Below the pieces are notes generated by a model. The model searched no databases and had not been told where the DNA came from. It worked only from the letters and a program-made list of their open reading frames with translations. Shown here piece by piece: positions 1-8,214 of a stretch of DNA of 64,000 bases (positions are counted from its first letter, which is position 1; the number at the start of each line of letters is the position of its first letter). The DNA comes from an uncultured Acidimicrobiales bacterium (GTDB lineage Bacteria > Actinomycetota > Acidimicrobiia > Acidimicrobiales > SZUA-35): positions 1 through 64,000 of the forward strand of contig CALEWY010000070.1 of NCBI GenBank assembly GCA_937925335.1, given 5' to 3'. Both the position numbers and the translations under genes were made by a program.

Positions 1-1
1 C

Positions 2-178
2 GAGCGCCTGGTTGGTCCAACACTCGTTGCGCCACGACCAGTTCCACCTCGAGTCGTGCTCATCGATGATGTCATCACGACCGGCTCCTCGATTCGCCGA
101 GCGGGCGCTGAGCTCCATCTTGCCGGCGCCACACGGGTCGATGGGTTCGCATTTGCATCCGTCAAAGCCCGTGCCTAG
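2..178 (+). CDS. ComF-family phosphoribosyltransferase, C-terminal end (partial)
   Basis: The frame is open from the window edge to a TAG at 176-178, giving 58 residues. It contains VVLIDDVITTGSS, the PRPP-binding loop of type I phosphoribosyltransferases (two acidic residues, then TTGSS). In the ComF/GntX family this loop lies near the C-terminus, as here. ComF genes often sit just upstream of hpf and secA in actinobacteria, which fits. ComF has been linked to DNA uptake but its reaction is not established, so a generic phosphoribosyltransferase remains possible. The start lies outside the window. Confidence 0.75.
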   Translation, partial: ERLVGPTLVAPRPVPPRVVLIDDVITTGSSIRRAGAELHLAGATRVDGFAFASVKARA

Positions 179-236
179 GGGGAATCGGCGCAGGATTTAC
201 AACATGCCAAGCACGGGCCGATAAGGACATCTACAG

Positions 237-251
237 TCGTCGTCACGACGA
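237..251. promoter_or_regulatory. 15-bp perfect palindrome upstream of hpf
   Basis: TCGTCGT-C-ACGACGA is a perfect inverted repeat around one central base, in the leader between the ComF-type gene and hpf and 25 bp before the hpf start codon. The one-base centre suits a protein-binding DNA site better than an RNA hairpin. No regulator is identified. Confidence 0.25.
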
Positions 252-276
252 AAACCACAACCAAAGAGGAGTTTCC

Positions 277-837
277 ATGGAGGTAACGGTCAGCGGGCGC
301 CACACAACGGTGTCGGAATCGCTCCGCACTCAGGCAGTCGAAAAGATCGGACGGCTTGACCGCTACCTGGGTGGCATGGACCACGCAGAAGTTCACTTCT
401 GGGAGGAGAAGAACCCTCGACGAGAAGACAAAGAGTTCTGCGAAGTCACGATGGAAGGCCACGGCCATCACATCCGTGCCAAGGTCTCCGCTCCTGACGG
501 CTTCACGGCGATCGACCTGGCCGTCGACAAGCTTGAACGCCAGCTCCGCAAACTGAAGACCAAGGTCATCAATCGCAAGCAGAAGCGTGAGCGCCCTGAG
601 ATCCCGCCGGATCTCGTGCCCGAATCGCTGCTCGAGGGTGACGATCACCCAGATCCCGTCTACCAAATCGTCAAGAGTAAACGGTTCGACATCTCGGCAA
701 TGGATGCTGAACATGCGGCGCTACAGATGGACTTGTTGAACCACGATTTCTACGTGTTCACCAACGAAGAGACCCAAAAACCAGCGGTTGTCTATCGCCG
801 AGATGACGGCGACGTCGGCCTGATCGATATCGACTAG
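277..837 (+). CDS. hpf: Ribosome hibernation promoting factor, long form
   Basis: 186 aa. The N-terminal S30AE/YfiA domain (about residues 1-100) starts MEVTVSGRHTTVSESLR and carries the usual Lys/Arg-rich helices. A linker follows, then the roughly 55-residue C-terminal dimerisation domain with HDFYVFTNEETQKPAVVYRR. Long HPF pairs two 70S ribosomes into inactive 100S dimers when growth stops. The AAAGAGGAG at about 263-271 supports the ATG at 277. It precedes secA, as in many actinobacteria. The length and both domains are normal for the family. Confidence 0.95.
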   Translation: MEVTVSGRHTTVSESLRTQAVEKIGRLDRYLGGMDHAEVHFWEEKNPRREDKEFCEVTMEGHGHHIRAKVSAPDGFTAIDLAVDKLERQLRKLKTKVINRKQKRERPEIPPDLVPESLLEGDDHPDPVYQIVKSKRFDISAMDAEHAALQMDLLNHDFYVFTNEETQKPAVVYRRDDGDVGLIDID

Positions 838-875
838 TCGAAATCGGAAAAGCTGACCGTTGGAAGGTTCAGAAT

Positions 876-896
876 CCTGTCGCTTCGGCCGACAGG
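876..896 (+). promoter_or_regulatory. Hairpin overlapping the ribosome-binding site of the next gene
   Basis: CCTGTCG (876-882) pairs with CGACAGG (890-896) across a 7-base loop. The strong Shine-Dalgarno AGGAGG (894-899) of the gene at 903 starts inside the 3' arm, so the fold would hide part of it. It also lies 39 bp after the hpf stop and could act as a weak terminator. There is no U tract. Confidence 0.35.
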
Positions 897-902
897 AGGA
901 CC

Positions 903-1556
903 ATGCGGTTCGCCCCAGCATCGCCACAGCTCGTGGCCCCAACGATCGCCGTCGCGGTCAGCGAAGGACACGACGTTTTTCGGCGTCGTTTGCTTGTTCA
1001 CCTCGAAGCTGAGGGCGACATCGCCGTGGTCGCCGAGTCTTCGGTTCCCGGTGAACTGAGTTCAATTCTGTCGACGGTGACCCCACACGTGATGGCGGTT
1101 GATCTGTCGACACCACACGACGACGTGCCAGCCCCCGTCCGAGCAAATCGTTCGCTCGACGGGGTGGCTCGTCTCGTCCAGGCCATGCCGACCGTGAAGG
1201 TTCTGGCCCTCGCCGGCCCGAATGATGACGCTGCCGCCGCACTTCTCGCCGGAGCGGATGGTTCGATCACAAAGACGGCGGCACTTCGCCATGGCCGTGA
1301 CGCGATCCGAACGCTCTCTCAGGGTGAGCTTCTCGTCGACCGCCGAGCTGCTCGAAGCCTCGCAGCGCTCATCGACCGTGAACCCGACGCACACGGCTTG
1401 AATCGCCACCACGTCGAGGTCTTGCATCAGGTCTCATCCGGTCGCTCGCTGCTCGAACTCGCACGGTTCTTCCGAACCGAGATCCCCGAACTCCAAGCGA
1501 TGTTGGAGGAGATTGTCCGCACGCTGCGAGCAGCCGGAGTCTCCGGGCATCGCTGA
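903..1556 (+). CDS. Response-regulator-like protein with degenerate receiver and LuxR-type C-terminus
   Basis: 217 aa. Residues about 14-125 resemble a NarL-type receiver: IAVAVSEGHDVFRRRLLVHL, then HVMAVDLS at the phospho-acceptor strand, then VKVLALAG and AGADGSITKTA. The early acidic pair that binds Mg is reduced to SEGHD. The C-terminal part (about 160-215) has the spacing of a LuxR helix-turn-helix (LNRHHVEVLHQVSSGRSLLELARFF) but with unusual recognition residues. I infer a pseudo-receiver or atypical regulator lying between hpf and secA. AGGAGG at 894-899 supports the ATG at 903. No cognate kinase is adjacent. Confidence 0.65.
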   Translation: MRFAPASPQLVAPTIAVAVSEGHDVFRRRLLVHLEAEGDIAVVAESSVPGELSSILSTVTPHVMAVDLSTPHDDVPAPVRANRSLDGVARLVQAMPTVKVLALAGPNDDAAAALLAGADGSITKTAALRHGRDAIRTLSQGELLVDRRAARSLAALIDREPDAHGLNRHHVEVLHQVSSGRSLLELARFFRTEIPELQAMLEEIVRTLRAAGVSGHR

Positions 1557-1698
1557 TCGAACAGCTGGCCATCGAGCAAACGGACCGCTCTCCACGCCGC
1601 TCCTCGAGTGAGGGTTTGCCACTCGCTCCACCCGACAAGCCAAACCCGACCGGAGTGAGCCAGTCGGGAGACCCCACGCAGGTAGACTCAGCGATCCC

Positions 1699-4686
1699 AT
1701 GAAATTTCTCGACAAGATCTTGAAAGCCGGAGACGGCAAGCGGTTGAAAGCCATTCAAAGTGTGGTGGCTCCCGTGAACTCGCTCGAAGCTGAATTCGAA
1801 GCGTTGTCCGACGACGCGCTCGCCGCCAAGACCGCCGAGTTCAAGCAACGACTCGACAACGGAGCGTCGACCGACGACCTCATGGTCGAGGCGTTTGCCA
1901 CCGTTCGTGAAGCCGCCCGCCGTGAGATCGGCCAGCGCCACTATGACGTGCAGATGATGGGCGGTGCCGCCCTTCACTGGGGTTGGGTCGCTGAAATGAA
2001 GACCGGCGAGGGCAAGACCCTCGTCTCGACGCTTCCCGTTTACCTCAACGCGCTCACCGGCAACGGCGTCCACCTCATCACGGTCAACGACTATCTCGCG
2101 TCGTTCCACGCAGAGTGGATGGGCCAGATTCACCGCCGCATGGGGCTCGAGGTCGGCCTTGTCGTGCCGGGCAACAACTCACCGGCTCACAAACGTGAGC
2201 AGTACCGGCGTGACGTCACCTATGGAACCAACAACGAGTTTGGCTTCGACTACCTGCGTGACAATATGGCCCGCGCCAAAGAAGACATGGTGCAGCGCGG
2301 CCACTCGTTCGCGATCGTCGACGAGATCGACTCGATTCTCATCGACGAAGCCCGAACCCCGTTGATCATCAGCGGCAAGCTTCGAGGTGCCGCTGAGCTC
2401 TACTACCAGTTCGCCGATGTCGTTCGAAAGCTCGAGCGCGACGAGGACTACGAAGTCGACGAAGAGAAGCGCATCGTTGCGATCACCGACGAGGGCGTCA
2501 ACCGAGTCGAGGAAATCCTCGACGTCGAGAACCTCTACGACGGCGTGCAGCAGAACCTCATCCACCAGCTCCAGGCCGCGTTGCGAGCCAAGGAGTTGTT
2601 CCACAAAGACAAGGACTACCTCCTCGACAACGGCGAGGTGAAGATCGTCGACGAGTTCACCGGCCGTGTGCTCGACGGGCGTCGTTGGTCCGACGGTTTG
2701 CATCAAGCGGTTGAGGCGAAAGAAGGCGTGAAGATCAAAGACGAGCAGCAAACGCTCGCCACGATCACGCTCCAGAACTACTTCCGTATGTACGACAAGC
2801 TGGCCGGCATGACCGGTACGGCGTTGAGCGACGCTGCCGAGCTGGAGACCACCTACAACCTTCCCGTCGTGCAAGTGCCGACCAACAAGCCGTTGGCTCG
2901 TATCGACCAGGGCGACTTGATCTACAAGACCGAGGTCGCCAAGTTCGAAGCGGTCACCGCCGACATCTTGGAGCGAGTTGAGAACGGTCAGCCCGTTCTT
3001 GTCGGCACGGCGTCGGTCGAGAAGTCTGAGAAGCTCGCCACCTTCCTTCGTGACAACCAGATCGAACATGAGCTGCTGAACGCAAAGCAGCACTTCCGTG
3101 AAGCCGACATCGTCGCCCAGGCTGGTCAGCCTGGAGCCGTCACCGTTGCCACCAACATGGCCGGTCGAGGCGTCGACATCTTGCTCGGTGGTAACGCCGA
3201 GAAGTTGGCCGAGCGTGACACGACCGCCGAAGGACTCGATCCAGAGTCCGAAGAAGGCATCGAGTACTACCAGTCGCGTTTGGACTACTGGACGCCGATC
3301 ACCGAAGCCGATGGTGAGGCCGTCAAGAAGGCCGGCGGCCTCTACGTGCTCGCCACCGAACGTCACGAAAGCCGTCGAATCGACGATCAGCTCCGAGGCC
3401 GCGCTGGCCGACAGGGTGAACCCGGCGAAAGCCGCTTCTACCTGTCGCTCGAGGATGATCTCATGCGGATCTTCGCCACCGGAGCGTCGAGTTGGGTGAT
3501 GGACAAAGCGCTCGCCGAGGACGAAGCCATCGAATCAAAGATGGTGACGAAGTCCGTCGAGCGTGCTCAGACCACCGTCGAGCAGCGCAACGCCGAAACC
3601 CGCAAGAACGTGTTGAAGTACGACGAGGTCTTCAACGAGCAACGAAAGGTTGTCTACGGACGCCGGCTCCAGGTGCTCGACCAGGGCGATCTACGAGACG
3701 ATTCGATCGACGCGATTGGTGAAGCATCCGATGCGCTCGTGCAGACTCACTGCGTCGATGAACTCGATGACACCTGGGATCTCGAGAGCCTTCACAACGA
3801 ACTTCAGGCGCTCTGGGACACCGAGCTGACGATCGATGATCTGGCGGAAGCCCGTTCGCTGTCGGAGCTGACCGACCGGATCGAGACCGAAGGCGTCGAG
3901 CTCTACGAAAAGCGTGAAGAGGAGATCGGTCCTGACGTCATGCGTCAGATCGAACGCCAGATCTACCTGCAGCTCACCGACAACCGCTGGCGTGAACATC
4001 TCACGGAGATGGACTACCTGCGCGACGGCATCAACCTCCGCGCGATGGGCCAGCGTGATCCACTCGTCGAGTGGCAGCGAGAAGGCTTCGAGCTCTTCAA
4101 GGGCATGATGGCGTCGCTCTCAGTCGACTACGTCAAATACATCATGCATGTGCAGGTCAGCACACAAGCGGCTGACGAAGCAGCCGGTGGAACCGGTGGC
4201 GGTGGTTCGCTCGGGACGACTGGTGCTGCGCCGAAGCTCGGTTCGGTCGGCCAGATCGCTGCAGCCAACGCCGCTGGCGGAGTGCTGGCGACGGCCAAGG
4301 ACGGCACGATCGGTGGCGAATCTGCCGGTACCGAAGCTGGCGACACCGATGCCGATTCCAACGGCGCCGGCGACGCGACTGACGATGCCGAGGCAAAGCC
4401 CGAACTCGGTGATGCGAAGCCAGCGAAGGCCGCCAAGAAAGCGGCCGGCGACAAGAAGGCGTCTGGCAAGCAGCCGGCTGCGAAGAAGGTCAGCCCGTTG
4501 CTCGCTGGCAACAGCGGCCCCATCGCAACCGACATCGTTGCGTCGAAGGCTGATGCCGATGCTGATCCCGATGCCGAGTCGGACTCTGACGACAAGACCG
4601 TCGTCAAAGACGACTGGGACAAGACCCCTCGCAACGCACCGTGCCCCTGTGGCAGCGGTCGTAAGTTCAAACACTGTCACGGGTAG
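1699..4686 (+). CDS. secA: Preprotein translocase ATPase SecA
   Basis: 995 aa. It drives export of unfolded proteins through SecYEG. Walker A is MKTGEGKTL, Walker B is IVDEIDSILIDEARTPL, and the second helicase half has ATNMAGRGVDI and LRGRAGRQGEPG. The C-terminal tail (about residues 840-975) is a long Ala/Gly/Asp-rich low-complexity stretch with a Lys-rich patch. It ends in a complete SEC-C zinc motif, CPCGSGRKFKHCHG, which in other bacteria binds Zn and SecB or ribosomes. The length is somewhat above typical SecA because of the tail. The prfB start follows 6 bp after the stop codon, so the two are probably co-transcribed. Confidence 0.97.
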   Translation: MKFLDKILKAGDGKRLKAIQSVVAPVNSLEAEFEALSDDALAAKTAEFKQRLDNGASTDDLMVEAFATVREAARREIGQRHYDVQMMGGAALHWGWVAEMKTGEGKTLVSTLPVYLNALTGNGVHLITVNDYLASFHAEWMGQIHRRMGLEVGLVVPGNNSPAHKREQYRRDVTYGTNNEFGFDYLRDNMARAKEDMVQRGHSFAIVDEIDSILIDEARTPLIISGKLRGAAELYYQFADVVRKLERDEDYEVDEEKRIVAITDEGVNRVEEILDVENLYDGVQQNLIHQLQAALRAKELFHKDKDYLLDNGEVKIVDEFTGRVLDGRRWSDGLHQAVEAKEGVKIKDEQQTLATITLQNYFRMYDKLAGMTGTALSDAAELETTYNLPVVQVPTNKPLARIDQGDLIYKTEVAKFEAVTADILERVENGQPVLVGTASVEKSEKLATFLRDNQIEHELLNAKQHFREADIVAQAGQPGAVTVATNMAGRGVDILLGGNAEKLAERDTTAEGLDPESEEGIEYYQSRLDYWTPITEADGEAVKKAGGLYVLATERHESRRIDDQLRGRAGRQGEPGESRFYLSLEDDLMRIFATGASSWVMDKALAEDEAIESKMVTKSVERAQTTVEQRNAETRKNVLKYDEVFNEQRKVVYGRRLQVLDQGDLRDDSIDAIGEASDALVQTHCVDELDDTWDLESLHNELQALWDTELTIDDLAEARSLSELTDRIETEGVELYEKREEEIGPDVMRQIERQIYLQLTDNRWREHLTEMDYLRDGINLRAMGQRDPLVEWQREGFELFKGMMASLSVDYVKYIMHVQVSTQAADEAAGGTGGGGSLGTTGAAPKLGSVGQIAAANAAGGVLATAKDGTIGGESAGTEAGDTDADSNGAGDATDDAEAKPELGDAKPAKAAKKAAGDKKASGKQPAAKKVSPLLAGNSGPIATDIVASKADADADPDAESDSDDKTVVKDDWDKTPRNAPCPCGSGRKFKHCHG

Positions 4687-4692
4687 GCGACC

Positions 4693-5796
4693 ATGGCTGA
4701 CCTGACCGACGCGCTCGGCAAACTCCGAACCGAACTCGGCGAGGCTGAGGATTACCTCCGCATCGGTGAGATTCGAGCACGTCTGCCACAACTCGAGACC
4801 GAGATGGGCCGTCCTGACCTCTGGGACGACGCCGAGCGAGCACGGGCGATCCAGACTGAATTTACGTCCGTCAAAGACGACACCGATCTCTACGCCCGCC
4901 TCGAATCGTCGATCGAAGATGCCGAGCTCTTGTTCGAGCTCGGCCGTGAAGAGGGCGACGACGAGTCGATTGCCGAATCCGAGCAGCTGATCGAATCGCT
5001 CACGCGTGAATTTGAACAGCTCGAACTTCGAGCGCTCTACACGGGTGAGTACGACGAGGGTGGCGCTGTTTGTGAGATCCATTCCGGAGCCGGTGGTACC
5101 GACTCGCAGGACTGGGCCCAGATGCTGTTCGAGATGTACAAGCGCTGGGCCGACAAGCGTGGGTTCAAAACCGAAGTCACCGAGTGGCAAGAGGGGCAAG
5201 AAGCGGGCGTGACCGCTGTTGGCTTCACCATCGAAGGACGTCACGCCTACGGCATGCTCCAGGCCGAGCGTGGCGTGCATCGCCTCGTCCGCATTTCACC
5301 CTTCGATTCACAAGCTCGCCGCCACACGGCGTTCGCCAGCTTCAGCGTGTGGCCGGAGATCCCCGATGCGGCCAACCAGGTCGATATCGACGACAAGGAT
5401 CTGCGCGTCGACGTGTTCCGCTCGTCTGGTGCCGGCGGACAGCACGTCAACACGACCGACTCGGCCGTGCGCATCACCCACCTGCCAACAGGCATCGTCA
5501 CGTCGTGTCAAAACGAACGCTCGCAGCATCAGAACAAAGAGCGTGCGATGCAGATGCTGTCGATTCAACTCGTCGAGCTCGAACGGCAAAAGCGCGAGGA
5601 CGAACTCGCCGCTGAGGCGGGAGAATCGAAGAGCACCGAGTGGGGGAGCCAGATCCGGTCCTATGTCCTGCAGCCCTACCAACAGGTGAAGGACGAGCGA
5701 TCGGGTCTGACGTCAGGTAATCCGGAGGGTGTGCTCGGCGGCGACGTCGGGCCCTTCATGGAAGCGTGGCTCCGATGGCGTCGATCCAGTGCCTAG
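4693..5796 (+). CDS. prfB: Peptide chain release factor 2
   Basis: 367 aa in one uninterrupted frame. It reads UGA and UAA stop codons and triggers peptide release. The SPF codon-recognition motif of RF2 is present in RISPFDSQARR, and the catalytic GGQ in SSGAGGQHVNTTDSAVR. The autoregulatory +1 frameshift of many bacterial prfB genes is absent. The gene is translationally close to secA and followed after 100 bp by ftsE. Its UGA specificity matters here because the window also contains a gene that appears to read UGA as selenocysteine. Confidence 0.96.
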   Translation: MADLTDALGKLRTELGEAEDYLRIGEIRARLPQLETEMGRPDLWDDAERARAIQTEFTSVKDDTDLYARLESSIEDAELLFELGREEGDDESIAESEQLIESLTREFEQLELRALYTGEYDEGGAVCEIHSGAGGTDSQDWAQMLFEMYKRWADKRGFKTEVTEWQEGQEAGVTAVGFTIEGRHAYGMLQAERGVHRLVRISPFDSQARRHTAFASFSVWPEIPDAANQVDIDDKDLRVDVFRSSGAGGQHVNTTDSAVRITHLPTGIVTSCQNERSQHQNKERAMQMLSIQLVELERQKREDELAAEAGESKSTEWGSQIRSYVLQPYQQVKDERSGLTSGNPEGVLGGDVGPFMEAWLRWRRSSA

Positions 5797-5896
5797 CCGT
5801 TGAGGCTGGCCAACCCACCGTGGGGTACATCCCAATGAGCGGTGAGTTCGCTACGCTGAGCGGCCGTGGGTCGGGCGGATCCCTTGTGAGGACCCC

Positions 5897-6574
5897 ATGA
5901 TCAAGCTCGAAAACGTAACGAAGGAATACCCCGGTCACAGCGTTGCGCTGAAAGAGGCCGACGCGGACATCGCGAAGGGCGAGTTCGTCTTCTTGGTCGG
6001 CCCCTCCGGATCCGGAAAGTCGACGTTCCTACGTCTCATCAATAAGCAAGAAGATCCCGACGATGGCCGCATTTTTGTTGCGGGTAAAGACATTGGACAG
6101 CTCTCCTCGTGGAAGGTCCCGATGCTGCGTCGCAACATCGGCAGCGTGTTCCAGGACTTCAAACTGCTCCCGAACAAGACCGTTGGCGAAAACGTGAGTT
6201 TTGCCCTCGAGGTCATCGGGCGCCCAAAGAACGTCATCAAGACTCAGGTCCCCGCCATCTGTGAACTGGTTGGTCTCGGCGACAAGGTTGACAAGTATCC
6301 CCATCAGCTCTCGGGCGGAGAGCAGCAGCGTGTGTCGATCGCTCGCGCCTTCGTCAACCGACCACTGATCCTCTTGGCCGATGAGCCAACGGGAAACCTC
6401 GACCCACAGACCGCAATCGGCATCATGCGATTGCTTGATCGAATCAACAAGACCGGAACCACCGTTGTGATGGCTACCCACGATCGCGGCATCGTCGACA
6501 CGATGCGTCGCCGCGTGATTGAGCTGGCCGACGGACTGATCGTGCGCGATCAGGCTCAGGGCGTCTACGAATAG
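5897..6574 (+). CDS. ftsE: Cell division ATP-binding protein FtsE
   Basis: 225 aa ABC ATPase. Walker A is [10 protein letters not shown], the signature is [14 protein letters not shown], Walker B is [11 protein letters not shown], and the switch histidine lies in ATHDRG. FtsE pairs with FtsX to gate peptidoglycan hydrolases at the septum. GTGAGGACCCC precedes the ATG. ftsX starts 18 bp after the stop, the usual arrangement. Confidence 0.95.
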   Translation: MIKLENVTKEYPGHSVALKEADADIAKGEFVFLVGPSGSGKSTFLRLINKQEDPDDGRIFVAGKDIGQLSSWKVPMLRRNIGSVFQDFKLLPNKTVGENVSFALEVIGRPKNVIKTQVPAICELVGLGDKVDKYPHQLSGGEQQRVSIARAFVNRPLILLADEPTGNLDPQTAIGIMRLLDRINKTGTTVVMATHDRGIVDTMRRRVIELADGLIVRDQAQGVYE

Positions 6575-6592
6575 CCCGGAAGGCACGATTCA

Positions 6593-7486
6593 ATGGCTTT
6601 GCGCGTCGACTACATCGCGAAAGAGACCGGCAACAATCTCATTCGCAACCCATCCCTGACGATCGCGACGGTGCTCACCGTTGCGTTGTCGTTGTCCCTG
6701 CTCGGGGCAGCGCTGTTGCTCCAGCGCGGCGTCGACGGTCTCAACACGCGATTCAAAGACGACATCGAGTTCATCGTGTGGGTGCAGCCTGACGCGGCTC
6801 AGGAACAAATCGATCTCGTGCAGCGATCGCTCGACGAGTCGAGCAGCGTTTCGGACTACCGATTCGTCAACCGTGAAGAGACGTTCACCGAGTTCCGTGA
6901 GTTCTGGGCCGATAGCCCAGAGGTCATCGATGCCGTCGGCCCCGACGAGTTGCCAACATCGTTCCGCGTCGTCCCCGTCGTGCCAGATCTCGCGCTCGTG
7001 CAGGCGCTTGGATCAGAATTCGAAGATCTACCCGGCGTGTTGAAGGTCGACTTCGCCAGCGAGTACATCAAGCAGCTCAACGACTTCACCAACGTCGCGT
7101 CTCGGGTGATGATCGGTGCAGCGATCGCCAGCGCGCTCGCCAGTTCGATGCTGATGTACAACACGATTCGAACGGCGCTCTTTGCCCGCCGACGTGAAGT
7201 CGAGGTGATGCGCCTTGTCGGTGCATCGAACACGTTTATTCGTATCCCGTTCATGCTGGAAGGGTTGATGCAGGGCTTGTTCGGTGCCGCGTTCTCGGTG
7301 CTCTCGGTGTTTGCGCTGAACCGCGCTCTGCGCGGTCTCATCGAAAAGACAGACTTTCAGCTGCTGGACAGCTTCGCCCTGCCATCGGGTGATCTGTGGC
7401 AGATCTCGATCTGGTTGCTGGTTGCCGGCACACTGATCGGATTCATCGGCTCAGGCATCGCCGTGAGCCGCTACCTCGACGCCTGA
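6593..7486 (+). CDS. ftsX: Cell division membrane protein FtsX
   Basis: 297 aa. One N-terminal membrane helix (about residues 22-44) is followed by an outside domain (about 50-165) and three C-terminal helices (from about 172), the standard FtsX layout. Sequences such as MLMYNTIRTALFARRREVEVMRLVGASNTFIRIPF match the conserved FtsX core. It forms a complex with FtsE and activates a cell-wall hydrolase. In many actinobacteria smpB follows closely, but here smpB lies about 23 kb away. Confidence 0.93.
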   Translation: MALRVDYIAKETGNNLIRNPSLTIATVLTVALSLSLLGAALLLQRGVDGLNTRFKDDIEFIVWVQPDAAQEQIDLVQRSLDESSSVSDYRFVNREETFTEFREFWADSPEVIDAVGPDELPTSFRVVPVVPDLALVQALGSEFEDLPGVLKVDFASEYIKQLNDFTNVASRVMIGAAIASALASSMLMYNTIRTALFARRREVEVMRLVGASNTFIRIPFMLEGLMQGLFGAAFSVLSVFALNRALRGLIEKTDFQLLDSFALPSGDLWQISIWLLVAGTLIGFIGSGIAVSRYLDA

Positions 7487-7492
7487 TCCGCG

Positions 7493-7544
7493 CTGGCCGA
7501 ACTGGCTGGTCGAACCGTGCTGGTCAAACTGGCTGGTCAAACTG
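7493..7544. repeat. Four short direct repeats (CTGGYCRAACYG)
   Basis: The 12-mer CTGGYCRAACYG begins at 7493, 7506, 7520 and 7533, a 13-14 bp period. It starts within a few bases of the ftsX stop codon. No function is evident. Confidence 0.55.
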
Positions 7545-7659
7545 TGCCGCCTGATCGCCCTGATCTCGCCAGTTGCCTGATCGAACCGACGGCTCGACGA
7601 TCTCCTAGCGTTGGGATCGTGACGACGTCCTGGCCTCGAGCAGCACGAGCAACGCCAAC

Positions 7660-7875
7660 ATGAACGGCGACCCGACCTTGGCCATCGCCAAGTTCTTGAC
7701 GATCGGCGGACTGATCGGCGCCATCTTCATGGTGTGGTTCTCATGGCCGGCCGCGCTGATGTTCGTGGTCATCGCCGGCATCGGCCGGTACGTGACGGAG
7801 CGGCGCCGTCCAACCAGTCGGTGGGCGCGAGGGTGGTCGGCCTTTCGCCAGCGAGGCCCGGGTCCCGATCGCTGA
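7660..7875 (+). CDS. Small hypothetical membrane protein
   Basis: 71 aa. Two hydrophobic segments (about residues 8-25 and 27-44) are followed by a strongly basic tail (RYVTERRRPTSRWARGW). This is the look of a small bitopic or hairpin membrane protein with its tail inside. No clear ribosome-binding site precedes the ATG, and an in-frame TAG lies upstream at 7606. I recognise no family. The residue pattern favours a real gene but not strongly. Confidence 0.4.
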   Translation: MNGDPTLAIAKFLTIGGLIGAIFMVWFSWPAALMFVVIAGIGRYVTERRRPTSRWARGWSAFRQRGPGPDR

Positions 7876-7948
7876 TCGCACTCGATCGATCACGGTTCGA
7901 TCTTCACTCGGCGTCCGAAGCTTGAGCGGAATGTGGCATGATCCGGCG

Positions 7949-8206
7949 ATGAAGATCGTGATCGACACTGAGAAGTGCGAAGGCCACAACCGTTGCTATG
8001 GAATCGTTCCTGAACTGATCGAGGTCGATGACTTCGGTTATGCCTCGGCTGCCGGTGACGGGACGATCCCGCCGGAGTTGCTTGACAAGGCGCACCTGGC
8101 CGTCGACAACTGCCCTGAGTACGCGATCACGGTTGAAGCCGGTGACGGCGAAGCAGCTGGGGCCGGTGACGGCGAAGCAGCCGCTCCAGCCGGCGACGAA
8201 GGCTGA
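7949..8206 (+). CDS. Ferredoxin, [3Fe-4S] type
   Basis: 85 aa. It has CEGHNRC near residue 10 and NCPEYAI near residue 56, the C-x5-C ... C-P pattern of single [3Fe-4S] ferredoxins that serve P450s and other oxidoreductases. The tail repeats GDGEAA in a low-complexity acidic run. I chose ATG 7949 because MKIVIDTEKCEGHNRC matches the family N-terminus; a TTG at 7922 would add nine residues. The next gene, an FMN glutamate-synthase-like enzyme, starts 8 bp after the stop, so the ferredoxin is a plausible electron donor to it (inference). Confidence 0.85.
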   Translation: MKIVIDTEKCEGHNRCYGIVPELIEVDDFGYASAAGDGTIPPELLDKAHLAVDNCPEYAITVEAGDGEAAGAGDGEAAAPAGDEG

Positions 8207-8214
8207 GTCTGGCG

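Noticed and set aside
2179-3366. 395-codon minus-strand frame inside secA
   Set aside because: It mirrors the secA codon pattern, has no motif, and would lie wholly inside an essential gene.
4120-5280. 386-codon minus-strand frame across the secA/prfB junction
   Set aside because: It spans two well-supported genes in antisense and shows no recognisable domain.
4693-5796. Programmed frameshift in prfB
   Set aside because: The gene is one uninterrupted frame from ATG to stop.
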